From NCBI GenBank assembly GCA_944470555.2, contig OX104130.1, forward strand, positions 72,793,160 to 72,857,159: DNA of 64,000 nt, given 5' to 3'. A program made the translations under genes and the position numbers. Positions 45,439 to 57,165 of this stretch are shown in pieces; positions within the stretch are counted from its first letter, which is position 1; each line of letters starts with the position of its first letter. The notes under the pieces are model-generated. The model was not told the DNA's origin. It saw nothing but the letters and a program-made list of their open reading frames with translations, and ran no database searches. This stretch comes from Heterobilharzia americana. Lineage: Eukaryota > Platyhelminthes > Trematoda > Strigeidida > Schistosomatidae.

Positions 45439-46090
45439 TTCTTTGTCAAGTATTTTCCCATCAACTGAACTTAAAACTACCAAACAACCGAATGGGGAAT
45501 AACAGACCCCAGTGACAACGATAGGCTTGAAGAAACTCAGTCATTTCAATTCATGCACTAACACAACTATACAATAGAATAGGACAAAACAATTGTACTA
45601 AAGTCGAAAGTAGCTAAGTGGAGGTAATGGTCAATTTCCAAATCTTCCTGCAACGAATGGACACCGAAAACATCTGATGGGAATGACTTAACACCTATTC
45701 TGGAGATGTGGAAAATGTTACTATCAGGAAAACAAGGAATATCAGATGATAGGACAAAGGAAGTCAGATGTCGAAATTTGTGTGATTGTTGTGACATGAT
45801 TATGAGGAGTAATTTGTGGTTGACTTGTTATCAAGTGAATGAAACTGTGTCACTGTGAGTTGCATCAAATACACAAATCGCAACGTGACTTAATTTAGCG
45901 ATTATCTGGGATCACTGGAAGCCCGTTTCAACTGAGATGTGTATTCTCCATCAGTGTGGATTCATTGTTTAAGGATGTAGATGACGGTGAACTGTCAGAT
46001 GTCAGGATGATCAAATACCAATAAGTTGCAATTTGTCAAGAATCTTCGAAGTGAATTACTTTCCACTTGTTATTAGTGGTTTGCATCGAG
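45439..46090 (-). repeat. Right arm of the ~650-bp inverted repeat
   Basis: Carries the + oriented end of the PLE ORF in shifted frames (for example NTYSGDVENV near 45690, compare PIPEIWKTL at 38 kb) and the element's terminal sequence to about 45890, then unrelated flank to 46090. Complement of 43208-43858. Confidence 0.9.
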
Positions 46091-46510
46091 AGTGACATAC
46101 TGAAGTTCTAGTGGGAAGCTGTAACTGTTATGGTCAATGGAATGGGATTTGAGAACGAATATTTTCCACTGTCATAAGAACGTGGTCACAGTTCATGAGA
46201 AATCAACTGAAGAAAGTTAATGTGGATCATTGAACTGGAACCCATTAGTTACATGATAAAATTTATTCACCGTGAGATCCGAAAGTATTAGATCCTATTC
46301 CTCATAGATCATTGCCGCGTACTACTGAGATTTGTCAATTCTCCTAACTACTGAGGGATTCTGTAGGTAATGCCAGCTGAGGACAAACGGTGCTTGAACA
46401 TAAATGTTTTTACAAACCCGTAAACCTACATTTCTCCTCAAATGGTCTACGATTAACACGTATGATGCCATTCTGTTATGCTTTCAAATGCCTATATATA
46501 TATATATATA

Positions 46511-46579
<69 letters not shown>

Positions 46580-47688
46580 GTAATGATCAAGTTCACTGAA
46601 TAAATCAGTGAACTATGGTGCATACTTAGTCAGCCTTAAAAGAAAGCTTTTCACCTGACGCTCTTATTTGCTCTTGTTATCAAAAAGGGTCAAATTCACC
46701 ATAAATCAAGCTTCAATATTTACTTAGTATGTAGAATAGAATTCTAATGAACCAACTATATGATAAATTGGTTCGTTAGTTCTTTGTGTGCATTTTCCAG
46801 TTCGTTTATTTCTCTTCAGACATTTATGAAAACTCAGCTCATTTACTGCAAATATTTTCTGAGTACATTTTTTGTCACTCTAACTATTTATCCATGTATA
46901 TTCTACAATTTAGAGGGAACCATGCACAAAAGTTTATCAAAGAAGTATAAAGAAGTTAAACAAGATTCACTTTAAGACAATATATTTTTCATTGCAAATA
47001 ACAAGGTGAACGAATGATTCTACGCTTCCCTTCAGAGTACAAATGGAGTTAAATGATGACTGTGATTCATTCTTCTGGGTAGCAATAAAATTATGTGAAA
47101 CAATGGAAAATGTTTACTAACGTAAGTTTTATTATCAAGAATGGATTTTATAAGTGAATTTTTACAACAAGTTAGTGAGTTACATGATTTTTAATTTAAT
47201 TTCAAAACGGTAAAAATCTGAATCAGATGATCATATGGTGATGTTGCTGAAATTGCAACAGTCCTAGTGTAGTGGACGTTGCTGATAAGGATGGATATAA
47301 GTAGTATATGTTGAGAGGGTTGCAGGAATCATAAGGAATTACCAGCAACGAGTAAGGATTCTGCCAAGAGCAACGCAAAAGGTAACGCAGGAGTAATACA
47401 GTAGATGCTGCTGATGAGAATATATGAAGAGAGAAAAAAAGAAAAAAGCATATTTTGCGAATGACGGATTTAGTGGAAGGTGTAACATGTGTAATGAGTA
47501 CCGTTCCAATTCTTATTAACAAACATTCCTTACGTTAGGTCTGTCTTCAGTCCCTTCTCTAGGTGTCCGTTATGTCTTGCTGTGAGGTTGTGAGATATGA
47601 CTGATAAGAGTTGAAAACATGAAGCTGTGAAAAGGCTTTTATCTTAGTTGTTTTATTAGTATTGTTAGGGTTTAATGAAATCACCATA
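46091..47688. other. No gene recognised; long (TA)n run inside
   Basis: Contains (TA)n at 46493-46576. A minus frame at 47223-47522 has no recognised motif. The rest is AT-rich. Confidence 0.4.
46493..46576. repeat. Long (TA)n microsatellite
   Basis: About 41 TA units with one AATT interruption at 46511-46514. Confidence 0.95.
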
Positions 47689-47689
47689 A

Positions 47690-48240
47690 GATCAGTGTTG
47701 AAGTCAGGCAAATGGTACTAGGAAAGATAGTCGAGTCAAGTGAGGAGGTCGCAAACCTTCATCAACTCGGAAGATTTGGACACATACTACGCACATCAAG
47801 CCACTGTCTACCTCAACATGTCATATCACAGCAAGTTGGATGAGGTTGGAAAAGGGTTGAGGGTGGCAAAACCGAACTAAGACTCGATACCACACGATGA
47901 AGTCCCTAACTGTTGGTCTAAGGCATGCGAAAATATTTCGACTGCGAGGCTACATTCCCTGAGACGAAAGGATTTGTGATTGAGGACTGAGTGTTGGTGA
48001 CATGGTTGAAAATCGGTGACGACGATGCAGATGCGTTCACTCCTCGACATCCACAGCTTGAATATTTGCACTAGCTGTTATCTTCGAATTGTTTATTCTC
48101 TCACGTAGCTTTATCTATTTTGATCTCACTTATTTTATCTATATATTGTTTGTGTACACTACAGTGAAGTTTTGTAACGTCAACCGATGCACTTGTGTGG
48201 GAGGTTATACGTTGATTCTGTCAGCTAGTCAGTCATACAG
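47690..48240 (+). mobile_element. 3' end of second-family RTE LINE
   Basis: Plus strand, shifted frames: VANLHQLGRFGHILRTSSHC, then LPQHVISQQVG and GWKRVEGGKTELRLD (47745-47885) are the segment after the RT of an RTE ORF2. The untranslated 3' end (AATATTTGCACTAGCTGTTA to GTTATACGTTGATTCTGTCA) follows to about 48240. The copy at 57.79-58.26 kb is its near-identical inverse: the antisense 64-codon frames at 47877-48071 and 57903-58097 differ by one residue. Confidence 0.8.
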
Positions 48241-48774
48241 TAAATCATATATCTACCACCACATGGAAATAGTGGTTATCATGAAAGTGTCGTGGTAGGA
48301 ACCTCAGTTTGGCTTTGTCACATTTATTCTTAACTAGATATGTTCATTATCAGTTATTATTCATATTTTACGATACTTGTTACTAACTAAGCCCAATAAG
48401 GTTTACGAAATTTATATCCACTATCATTGTTATTAATATGATCTCAGTTTACATGGTTTTATCATGATTGTCTTGCTCTACACCCTTACCAAAATCCTTA
48501 TTCAATTGTTACATGATTGGTTGAGAATAAAGCGACATTCACGAATACATTCAGTATTCATAGTCATTTCAAAAATCTCCAGTGTTTTCATTTCCATTCA
48601 ACTTGAAAGCATCCAACTTCGAGCTTCATGTTGCTACGCGTTAACTCAGAAGAATTCATCTACAAACGCATATATGGAAAGCAATTTTAAATGTATTGCA
48701 GTTAGGATATCTTTTCTGGCCTATTAAAGCACTACCTGAAAGAACTTCTCTTAAATGTACGTTTAACGTCCACT
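48241..48774. other. No gene recognised
   Basis: AT-rich. The frame at 48464-48727 shows no recognised motif. Confidence 0.35.
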
Positions 48775-49440
48775 TCATATTTAATAACTAAATCTACAGA
48801 CAACTTGCTGATAGAGCAGGTGAATCTCCTCTTGAACCCCTACTTGCTGACTGCTTCATAGCTAACCTTGAGAATAGCACACTGCTCCCAGCAATCAGCC
48901 AACTTTGTGTATGCAAAAGGTAAATGGATGATACCTTCATTGTTAGTGACCCAACCTGGACCTGAAAAGCCTCCTTCAAAATTTAAGTGACAGCTATCCT
49001 TCAGTCAAATTTACACTAGAAACTGGATCAAACTCGACGTTTCATTTCCTTTATATCAAACTCTTATGGAGGCTTCATAATTCCATTCAAAGGTCTTTCA
49101 ACAGAATACATATTTGGAACAGGCAACTGACTAACTTTCAAGGTTTGGTACTTTTAAGTTGAAAAACAAATCTTGTGCACTCATTCTCTTCGAGAATAGG
49201 AAAGATATGCAGTAGTGATACATTTGTTCAAGAATTAGAAACTTTCTGAGGAAAACTCTTGAAGAATGGCTACCTAGACAGATTTACAGAGAAAAAATAC
49301 GGAAGGAAAGAAGACTGTGTACCAAATTCAGACAGATTCGAAGAAAATGCTTTTTAGTAAATCCCCTGTTTAAAGGTGCTGAAGCTTTGAGAATTCACAG
49401 CTTCAAACCTCAGTTGTGTACTCAAAAGAAATATATAAAA
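48775..49440 (+). mobile_element. Penelope-like element fragment: RT palm and thumb
   Basis: Plus strand: LADRAGESPLEPLLADCFIA (48803-48862, the GSPL.PLLAD box), NLENSTLLPAISQLCVCKR, a TAA in place of Tyr, then MDDTFIVSDPTW (48921-48956), so the YMDD motif has lost its Tyr to a stop. Thumb pieces follow in shifted frames to about 49400. No GIY-YIG core was recognised; PLE family related to 9.6-10.5 kb. Confidence 0.8.
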
Positions 49441-49859
49441 ATACTCTATTTACAGTGGTCTTCATCAAGTGCCCTGCATCTCTGCTGACATTCTATTTTG
49501 TCTTTTATTCAGTTATTTGTCTGTTTAGATTTTATTACGTGTTTATTTATTCTTACCAGATGTCAAACCTTACTATTCATGTATTTTATAAAACTATCGA
49601 GGTCATATCTTGTGTTACATAATACTGTTTCGTTCGTTACACACACCTATCCAATAAATAAACCTATCCGGAACATTCCATCATTTTATTTATATACTGA
49701 CGATTGTACAGCTGTGAAAGTGAGTCGTTAAAAAGATAATTTCACAGTAACATCGTTTTGTTTTTCAATGACTAAATGGGGGTTTCTCCATTATTTTCTT
49801 TCATGTAAGACTTTCTACTGTTATATGATAATGGTTTTCCAACAAATAGGCTTTAATAC
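49441..49859. other. No gene recognised
   Basis: AT-rich. Overlapping hydrophobic frames at 49416-49622 and 49498-49731 without recognisable motif. Confidence 0.35.
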
Positions 49860-49860
49860 C

Positions 49861-50060
49861 AGGTAATGAATGAAGGTGAAATGAAAATTTGGACCGCAGT
49901 AGGATTTCAACCAGCAACCACCGAGTTTCCAGCCCGTTGCTCTACAAACTATGCTACGATGTCCGACTGCTGACCAGATTTTCATTCCATTTCAATCATC
50001 ACCTAGTATAAATACAAGTTTGCTAAACGGCGGCTATTTCAGATGGTCAAAATGATAATC
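49861..50060 (-). mobile_element. tRNA-like SINE, third family, minus copy
   Basis: Minus strand: TAGCATAGTTTGTAGAGC as box A-like (about 49939-49956) and GGTTGAAATCC as box B (49902-49912), then a tail CATTTCACCTTCATTCAT. On the other side, 49992-50060 carries a plus-oriented tail (CATTTCAATCATCACCTAGT). Confidence 0.55.
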
Positions 50061-50194
50061 AGTATGATGCTCCCTCTTTCTTATTCAGTTAGATTTGGAT
50101 CAGGATGAGAAGTCCTCACTAGGCAGTGACAGTGATGTGTCAGGGATTCACATGGTAGTCGGGAAAAACCCCTAGTGACTGAAATGGAAAAAAA

Positions 50195-50375
50195 ATTTGG
50201 TCACCAATTGGACTAGCAGCTCATTTGGTAGAACATGAGGCCGGAAGCTCAATGGGTGCTGGTTCAAATCCGACAACGGTTCAAATTTGCATTTCACCTT
50301 CAATCATCACTCAGTATAAATAATAGTCTGCCAAACCATGGCCATCCCAGATAGTCAAAATGATAAAATAGGCTT
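50195..50375 (+). mobile_element. tRNA-like SINE, third family, plus copy
   Basis: TAGCAGCTCATTTGGTAGAA as box A-like (about 50214-50233) and a consensus box B GGTTCAAATCC (50261-50271), followed by TTTGCATTTCACCTTCAATC and CAGATAGTCAAAATGATAA. The tail repeats at 50000-50060. It lacks a tRNA 3' half, so it is a SINE and not a tRNA gene. Confidence 0.6.
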
Positions 50376-51080
50376 TGAGTTGGCTTAGTTCCATACACAT
50401 CAAGCAATAACACATACACATATATATATTTATATTCATCTGATGGTATATGATGATCTTCCTTAACACTGAGGATTAACAATCCGTTAACAGTATGTCA
50501 CCTGAATTAAAGGTGAAGTTGAAAAAAACTGTAGGAACCAGGATAATTGATTTACATATCTGTCATCATCAAGACCTACTTACCCCTACAGTCACCAAGT
50601 CAATTTCGTTTAGTAATTCCCGACAAAATATTTCATTTTGACAAGTGACATGCAAGCACGATTTTGTAATGCTGAATAATCAGGATGAAATCGAAATTGT
50701 TTTTCTTTGCCTATTAAAAATGAGCTCAAAAATATATTGTGTAACACTTCTCCGTTAGAAACCGGTAAAAGTTACCTAATGAATGCAATCAACTATGTCA
50801 GTCAGTGGTAAAACAGACAATTTTGAATTTAGTGTTATATTCTAAGGCAGTTTTCATCCCTAAGTGACAAAATGAAGAAACATTTAGAAATAGGAAAGGA
50901 TGATTAGCTCTCGTCTGACAGTTTGAAACTGCTTGACGAATGTTTTCTGATTGTCTTCATGGCTCAGACACAAAATCTTAACTTCTTTTTGTCTATATGT
51001 TATTATTTAAACTAATTGTTCCTGTCACGTATTACTAATCTGTGAATTAGATATTGAGCAACTGAAATCAAATAGTGAGG
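50376..51080. other. No gene recognised
   Basis: AT-rich spacer. Confidence 0.35.
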
Positions 51081-51081
51081 C

Positions 51082-51295
51082 AGTATTTATCAAGGAGTGA
51101 CATTAGTTGGGAAACTATTGGAAACCCAGAAGGACCGGAAAGCTTTTTCATCTTAGTATGGGACTCCTCAACCATATGCACCTACTACCCGCCTAGGAAT
51201 CGAACTCAGGACCTTCAGGTCTAACGGCGAATGCGGTTTTTTGATGGTTCCTCAACTGATATCAGTGCGTGATGAATACTACTGTAAACTTAAAA
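51082..51295 (-). mobile_element. Second-family SINE remnant
   Basis: Minus-oriented tail (TTATCAAGGAGTGACATTAG to ATGGGACTCCTCAACCATAT) and head (GGAATCGAACTCAGGACCTT) at 51082-51235, followed by a short plus tail (TTGATGGTTCCTCAACTGAT). The hammerhead-like core reads TTGAGGA. Confidence 0.65.
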
Positions 51296-53298
51296 TCCCT
51301 ATTCTTGAACAAGACTTTAAGTTCGATAAATCCTTATCAAAATCCTTTAATTGGTTCATTCAACCCGGATATCCGGTTAAATTAATGAAGTACTCAAGTG
51401 AAAAGTTATCAGCCTTGTCTAGAACACCAAAGCTTAATGCTCTGCTACCAATAAACCTCTAAATTCGAATGAAAAGGCAGGACTACACTCAGAAGTATTT
51501 TGTTATACCTCCGTGAATTATGTACTTCCTCATAAACAGAAATTCTTTTGAATTATATTTCACTTTGATAGGTTTCTCTTAGTAGATTTTTTCTCTCGTG
51601 AATTACTACTTGTAACTTTCATTGTATAAAAAAACAAGGAGTGTTGTACAAAATTAGATGTTTTTTTCATGTAATTTGTTTTGAAAGATTTTGATAATTA
51701 TAAATGCTGTTTCATGTTATGTCAAGAAGTTTTTTTTTCTCAAGATTTATTCTTTCACTTGAGATTTTTTGAGTGAAATTTCAGTATATCTAAATGTTTT
51801 GAAGTTGTAGTCGAAGAAAAATTATTATGCGATTAAAATACAAATCTTAGATTCTTACTTTCTGTCTATAGTCTGGCGGTTTACTTGACCTTGAGGCTAC
51901 CAAAAGATTTGCCACCAAACAAATTCATCAAATTCTTTTGCTTTCAGTCTGTTTAAATCACTTTATTATGTCTTCTAAACATACTATTCGCTGTTGCATA
52001 GTTGTAAAATATTTTTAGCTAGCCGCTTCTCTAGTAGATAATAAAATGAAAAAGTATAAAGTTCGATGAAAATGGACTTTACATAGTGCAAATATTCCTC
52101 ATATTTCCACTCCATGAACGTTTAGCTCCAATGGCAGACTCTTGTATTGTCTGAATGAGCCATCACTATTGAACTTATATTCGATTTTCTGTGCATCCTC
52201 CGTTCTAGATTGGAAGCTAATCCGATGCCAACTGACTGCTCAACATTATTATCTTTCGTAGTGTTATTATTAACATCACTTGGATGAAGTAATCATGTCG
52301 TCTAAGTATACTGTTCTGGTAGTGAACCTGCTGAGTATTCCATACTGTATAAGACACCTTGTTTGGTATAAAGTGATTGTTATTATCTAGGCATTGGAAT
52401 AGAAGTAAATATGTGTGTCATAACTTGTTGGTATGTATTTCTCATCTCAGCTTCCCACTAGAGTCTGTAAAACATCCAAAGGAACAGTGACATATCCTGA
52501 ACTTTCGACTAAGGGATTGGAAGTTCTAAGTGAATGTTTTCATATTACCGAAGTTAACCATAAAAAGACTGTTTCCTGTTAGTGAAACTGAACTGAAGCT
52601 TTTCAAAGACATAAATGCACTTTCAACTGCGTCCTAAACTTTTACTCTAGTGATAACAATAGCCAGAGGCTAGAAACAGTACAGAATATCAGAATATGCT
52701 ATTAAAATGTTAGTACATTAAAAAGATAGGCTACGGGGATTTTCATCTTCAGCATCTTGAAATCAGCATAACTTATACATAAGCGTGAAATGTTATTAAT
52801 TTCCCTTAAAACTGTTTACCAGTTAAGAGAAATCACTGAAACAGTTTTCAAACATGAAAGTTTTTAGCTACTTTACTGTTGTGAGGTTTATAAAACGTAC
52901 ATGTACATGAAAGGAATAATTGAGGCACTCACTCATTTAAAATTAAGTCATTAAAACAAATAAAATCAGGATAGTAGAAAATGGCTGACAAAAAGAAAAT
53001 GCTAAGACAGGGTGAGATAGCAAGGCCTGTGTCCTAGTGTCAACAAGAACTTTCCAATAAATGAAAAACAGGTGCTTTGGACACATTGTTTTACGTAGCC
53101 GAAGAAGTCTTTTCTAGTTATAAATTAAAAATCAACAAGCTAATTACAAGAAATATGTTTCAACTCATTGCTATAGAAAGTATTTTATCAAAAGGTTAGG
53201 AAAACATAACCACGAGATGACGTGGAGATATCAAGAAAGTGTGAGATCAACTTATAAAATGGTAAATTCTTCAGTTTCGAAACAGATTCCAATTCTTG
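51296..53298. other. No gene recognised
   Basis: Two kilobases of AT-rich sequence without a recognised exon or repeat. Confidence 0.4.
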
Positions 53299-55567
53299 GT
53301 TATATTGTATTCTCTGAGCTGGGTTGTTTGGTCATAAAGCTTTCACCGTCTTTCTAGACAACATCATCAGCACTAACTTCAGTATGGAGTGAGATGTCAA
53401 TATCTCTCCGTGAGTGATTTAGTGGCTTGCTCTGACGAAGTGGTCTGTGATTGGTTGTTTCCTTTGATTGTTGTGTCATTGACTGTATAACTTTTCCTGT
53501 TGACTGTTCCTCTGCTTCACCTCTGACTTTTCTGCCTCGAAACCAGAATTCTTTGCGACATTAGAATCGTCACTTAAAACATCAGGACTAAATGAGGTCA
53601 CTCAAAAGGAAATACGGCAAACAATCGTACCAATAACCAGGCAGAGCATACATCATGCTCAAATGAACACTCAAAAACAGAAAATAAAAAGACTGGAAAA
53701 TAGGAAGAATGTCGCTATACTTCCAGCAGGCAAAGAACCCACTACGGTAGTCATGGATAAAGAAGACTATATCAAGAAGGCAGAGGAATTACTCAAAGAC
53801 GAAAACGCATATCCACCACTTGAAAACAACCCTATCCAAAAATTTGACAACCAAATCAATAAAACCTTAAACAAACTCTTCAAAGCAGAAGATATAACAA
53901 AGCAAGATAAATGGAGGCTGAAACCGAATGGAACTGCCCTTCCTTTATTCTACGGCAGACCAAAATTACACAAACCAGAAATCCCTCTACGACCGATATT
54001 CTCACTTCCGTAAACTTTAACACACAACATATCAAGAGAACTTTCGAGAAAACTGAAACACCTCGTTGAATCATATGGACATTCCATCAAATTATTAACA
54101 GAATTCTTAGGAAAGATCAAAAGCATTAATATAGAAAACGACGAACTAATGGTATCCTTCGATATCACAGCATTATACATATCCATCGAACCCCAATTGG
54201 CCTAGGAAACTATGTCCCTCCTGCTCACTGAAGACACAAGCCTCTCAGAATGCACAATACTTAAATTTTCAAGTCTGATGGGACTCATCGATTATTGTCT
54301 GACAACATACTTCCAACTTAATGGCAAGATAAATAAACAGATTAAAGGAACTCCAGTGGGTTCATAGATATCCAGATTAATCGTAGAAGCAGAGATGCAG
54401 AGACTGGAAGCCACCATTTTATCTGTGATTAAACCCAAAATTTGGATTCGCTATGTAGACGATACTTTTGTCACCGTCAAAGAAGATAGTTTAGAAAACA
54501 CCCACAATTTGATCAACAACGTTTTCAGTTACATCAAATTCACAATTGAGAAGGAATCAAATGATCAACTACCATTCCTGGATGTTCTAGTCAATAGAAC
54601 AAATGCCGGAAAGCTGGAAACCCAAGTGTACAGGAAGCCAACACACACTGACCAAATCCTCAACAACGGTAGCGATAACCCACAAGATCAGTTGCATGCA
54701 CACTCTATTCAGAAGAGCAAGAATACACTTCAGCACAACAACTTCACGGAGAAATGAAGAAAATTACCTGATGTCCACCCTAAAGAAGAACGGTTACAGG
54801 CAAAACTTTATCCGAAGATGCTTATTCCGTGCATCATCAACTTAATAGTCATCGAAAGAAATCAAAAACTCATCGTTCTACCACACGTAAATAATATATC
54901 AAAAATCACGACAAGATTACTGAGACCACTTGGAATAGGTGTGGCAACTCATCAACCAACAAACTCTCCCCACACACCATTATGCAGACCAAAGGATGCA
55001 ACAATCAAAGACAAATCGAATATCATTTACAAAATCAACTCCAATTACTGTAGTCAATACTGCATTGGGTAAAGTGGTTGCCCACCTTCCTCTACACAAA
55101 CAATTGGCCAATAAACGTAACAACATTTCATAGCTGATTTCAAGGTACATGGATAACAACTATGGACATGAATTCAATTTTGAATGTGTAGACAGAGATC
55201 TTGGGTAGAGGAAACACAAAGAATATCAGAGAATTCCTAGAAGCTCGGCATTCATGTCAGTCAGTCAGTAATCAACAGATGTATAGACATAGACCCAATC
55301 TATCAACTAATAAGAAAGATGATAAGAGGTAGAAAGGTCACAAGTGAAGCAGAGGAACAGTCAACAGGAAAAGTTATACAGTCAATGACACAACAATCAA
55401 AGGAAACAACCAATCACAGACCACTTCGTCAGAGCAAGCCACTAAATCACTCACGGAGAGATATTGACATCTCACTCCATACTGAAGTTAGTGCTGATGA
55501 TGTTGTCTAGAAAGACGGTGAAAGCTTTATGACCAAACAACCCAGCTCAGAGAACACAATGCAACCA
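53299..55567 (+). mobile_element. Penelope-like element, nearly full length with ~235-bp inverted termini
   Basis: Left terminus 53299-53535 and right terminus about 55327-55567 are inverted copies (GTCTTTCTAGACAACATCAT and its complement; CTGTTGACTGTTCCTCTGCT and its complement). Between them lie the PLE reverse transcriptase and a broken GIY-YIG. Length and layout fit a complete unit, the most complete in the window. A truncated relative lies at 20.1-21.1 kb on the other strand. The termini contain a hammerhead-like motif. Confidence 0.9.
53545..55135 (+). pseudogene. PLE reverse transcriptase / GIY-YIG ORF with stops
   Basis: The frame opens inside the left repeat (LKTSGLNEVTQKEIRQTIVP). 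RT blocks follow: ALPLFYGRPKLHKPEIPLRP (53934-53993), SFDITALYISIEP (about 54157-54195), KGTPVGS then a stop (54348-54367), WIRYVDDTFVTVKED (54442-54486, catalytic Asp pair intact) and NDQLPFLDVLVNRT. The endonuclease starts KSNIIYKINSNYCSQYCIG (about 55012-55069) and stops at once, with the rest in another frame (LHKQLANKRNNIS). Stops at 54011, about 54204, 54365 and 54755 disable it. PLE RTs are related to telomerase RT. Confidence 0.88.
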
Positions 55568-55569
55568 AG

Positions 55570-55849
55570 ACCATCCACATGAGCTACAAATATTCTCCAT
55601 TATTTCAAGATGCTTATTCAAATATTGAAAATCTCCACAGAGTTCGTGTAGCTACGGACGTTACCAAGGAGATTTCATGTATTTGTTTTCAAGTAACTAT
55701 CAGCGTTTCTTGCCCTAATGTCCTATCCTCCAGCGTTTTGTTCACACTGATAACACCACCCGTTAGCCAACAATTTCTGTTAAGTGGTTATGATTATTGT
55801 TCAAAAGGACACTATGTGAATTGTTAAAATATATACTACGTCAGAAATA
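55570..55849. other. No gene recognised
   Basis: Short spacer; the 82-codon frame at 55579-55827 has no motif. Confidence 0.3.
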
Positions 55850-56120
55850 AGGTTTGAAGTTTAAAGGATTATACTGAACCAATTACGGAAAATGGTTTAA
55901 TTTATCAAACTTGTCGGAATGTTTTCGAGGTCAAATATATAGAAAGAATTAGTCAGCCAAAGTCACTTTGGGTGTCCAAGTACAAAAACGTGACTGATCT
56001 AAGTGTTTTAGACAATGGTAAGATATAAAGTTTTGAGAAGTCCTCTGATGTAACCATCCATTCAGTAACATATAATCATACAAGAGGATAAATAGGACAG
56101 TCCTAAAAATTAACTTACTT
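55850..56120 (+). mobile_element. Penelope-like element fragment: GIY-YIG, 38-kb family
   Basis: Plus strand: LKDYTEPITENGLIYQTCRN then FEVKYIERISQPKS (55860-55965), LSVLDNGKI and SFEKSSDVTIHSVTYNHTRG. This lines up with the 38.3-kb endonuclease (LKDPIEPIRQNNIIYQ, VKYIGQTSRS, NSLTHNHTIG). The Gly of YIG is Glu, so it is inactive. Confidence 0.75.
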
Positions 56121-56254
56121 CCACATTTTGGAATCCATTCTTAAATCAACACCACGAACATGAAAAAGTATGGATTCAGCATGTATTCAAGAAGTTTGAA
56201 GAATTCTTTAGGTTCTATCAGAAAACAGAGAAAACTAGAAGTATGCAAAATATA

Positions 56255-56330
56255 TCTTGGTGGCTAGCGGTTGATTCCAGGAAACGTCTTTCATTCTATT
56301 TGACACTCGTCAACTGGATGTATCTGCATC
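56255..56330 (-). ncRNA. Degenerate Sm-alpha hammerhead remnant
   Basis: Minus strand: CATCCAG, TTGACGAGTGTCAAATAGAA, TGAAAGACG, TTTCCTGGAATCAACC. The core box reads TTGACGA and stem II is weakened. Likely inactive. Confidence 0.65.
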
Positions 56331-56545
56331 CCAGTGGGTCTCATGGAAAACGTTGTGGAACAATGAATACACGTCTCGGGTCTAAGGGCGTTACCATTGA
56401 GCCACTGGGTCAGAATCCAATGCTCCATATTTCCAACTTCTGTTAGCTCACGATATAGCGCAACCGCCACCCAATGACATCGTTGAGTATCTGTCCTCAC
56501 GGACATCAGGCTTTGACTCCACCGGTCACGATTTAATTGAGATAA
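56331..56545 (-). mobile_element. Second-family SINE body (subfamily B)
   Basis: TTACCATTGAGCCACTGGGT, CCAACTTCTGTTAGCTCACG and ACTCCACCGGTCACGATT match the body of the copies at 33.1 and 61.9 kb. It directly continues from the Sm-alpha remnant. A detached tail lies at about 56720-56830 (CAGTTAGTTAACCATTGAAG, CAATCTGTGATGAAAACTAC). Confidence 0.6.
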
Positions 56546-56954
56546 TACAACTGTGATTTGAAATAAAAACTAGAAACATTTATATACCCATTGTTTCTCC
56601 TTTTCTAGACCAAAGCAACAGAAAAACGTTCCTATTCTTCTTTCCACAAATGAACAATGGAACTATAATTATAAAAAATCAGACACTATTACTCACTGAT
56701 CTCAATTAATTTTCCCAACTGAATGATATCAGTTAGTTAACCATTGAAGACTTAAGACCAGCCCTATTTTTCCAAACATTCCTAAATCATATCAATCTGT
56801 GATGAAAACTACTTTGAAGCTATCAGGTCCCTCTAGAGTTTTATAGAAAAAAGAGACCAAGTTATCATTAGACACTACTTCCTATCTTGTTTTCGATATT
56901 GTCATCTTCTTTACCAACTTTCTAGGAATTTACTATATATTGGTATACTTGTAT

Positions 56955-57165
56955 TTCTCGGTTGTTTTAATGGATCGAATCATCTAACCTCTGTTGATAT
57001 ATGATTTCTTATATGGATGCCTCGATATAGCCTGAATAAGTACGAGGTTTGAGTATCAGTGGGAACAACATCATTCACCGAGGTGCAAGTACACCTGGCT
57101 GACGAGTCCCAACTAGGGCGAAACGCGTGTCCTGGATTCTTCTGCTAGCCACAACCAAACAAATT
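56955..57165 (+). mobile_element. Sm-alpha-type SINE
   Basis: The 5' part TCGGTTGTTTTAATGGATCG and AACCTCTGTTGATATATG aligns with 16.35 kb. The middle GTATCAGTGGGAACAACATC aligns with 61.6 kb. It ends with the hammerhead and TTCTGCTAGCCACAACCAAA. It lacks the inverted segment seen at 16.4 kb. Confidence 0.85.
57086..57140 (+). ncRNA. Hammerhead ribozyme, core intact, weaker stem I
   Basis: CTGACGA (57099-57105), stem II GTCC/GGGC-type around CAACTA, GAAA (57120-57123), short stem III ACGC/GTGT and cleavage triplet GTC at 57129-57131 approximately. Stem I pairs CTGG with CTGG through two G-U wobbles, so it is weaker than in the 16.5 kb copy. The strictly required bases are all present. Confidence 0.75.

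Noticed and set aside
46390..46599. 69-codon frame with an Ile-Tyr run
   Set aside because: Translation of the (TA)n microsatellite at 46493-46576.
50206..50275. Possible genuine tRNA gene
   Set aside because: Box A and B are present but there is no matching acceptor stem or anticodon arm, and the tail recurs nearby, so it was called a SINE.
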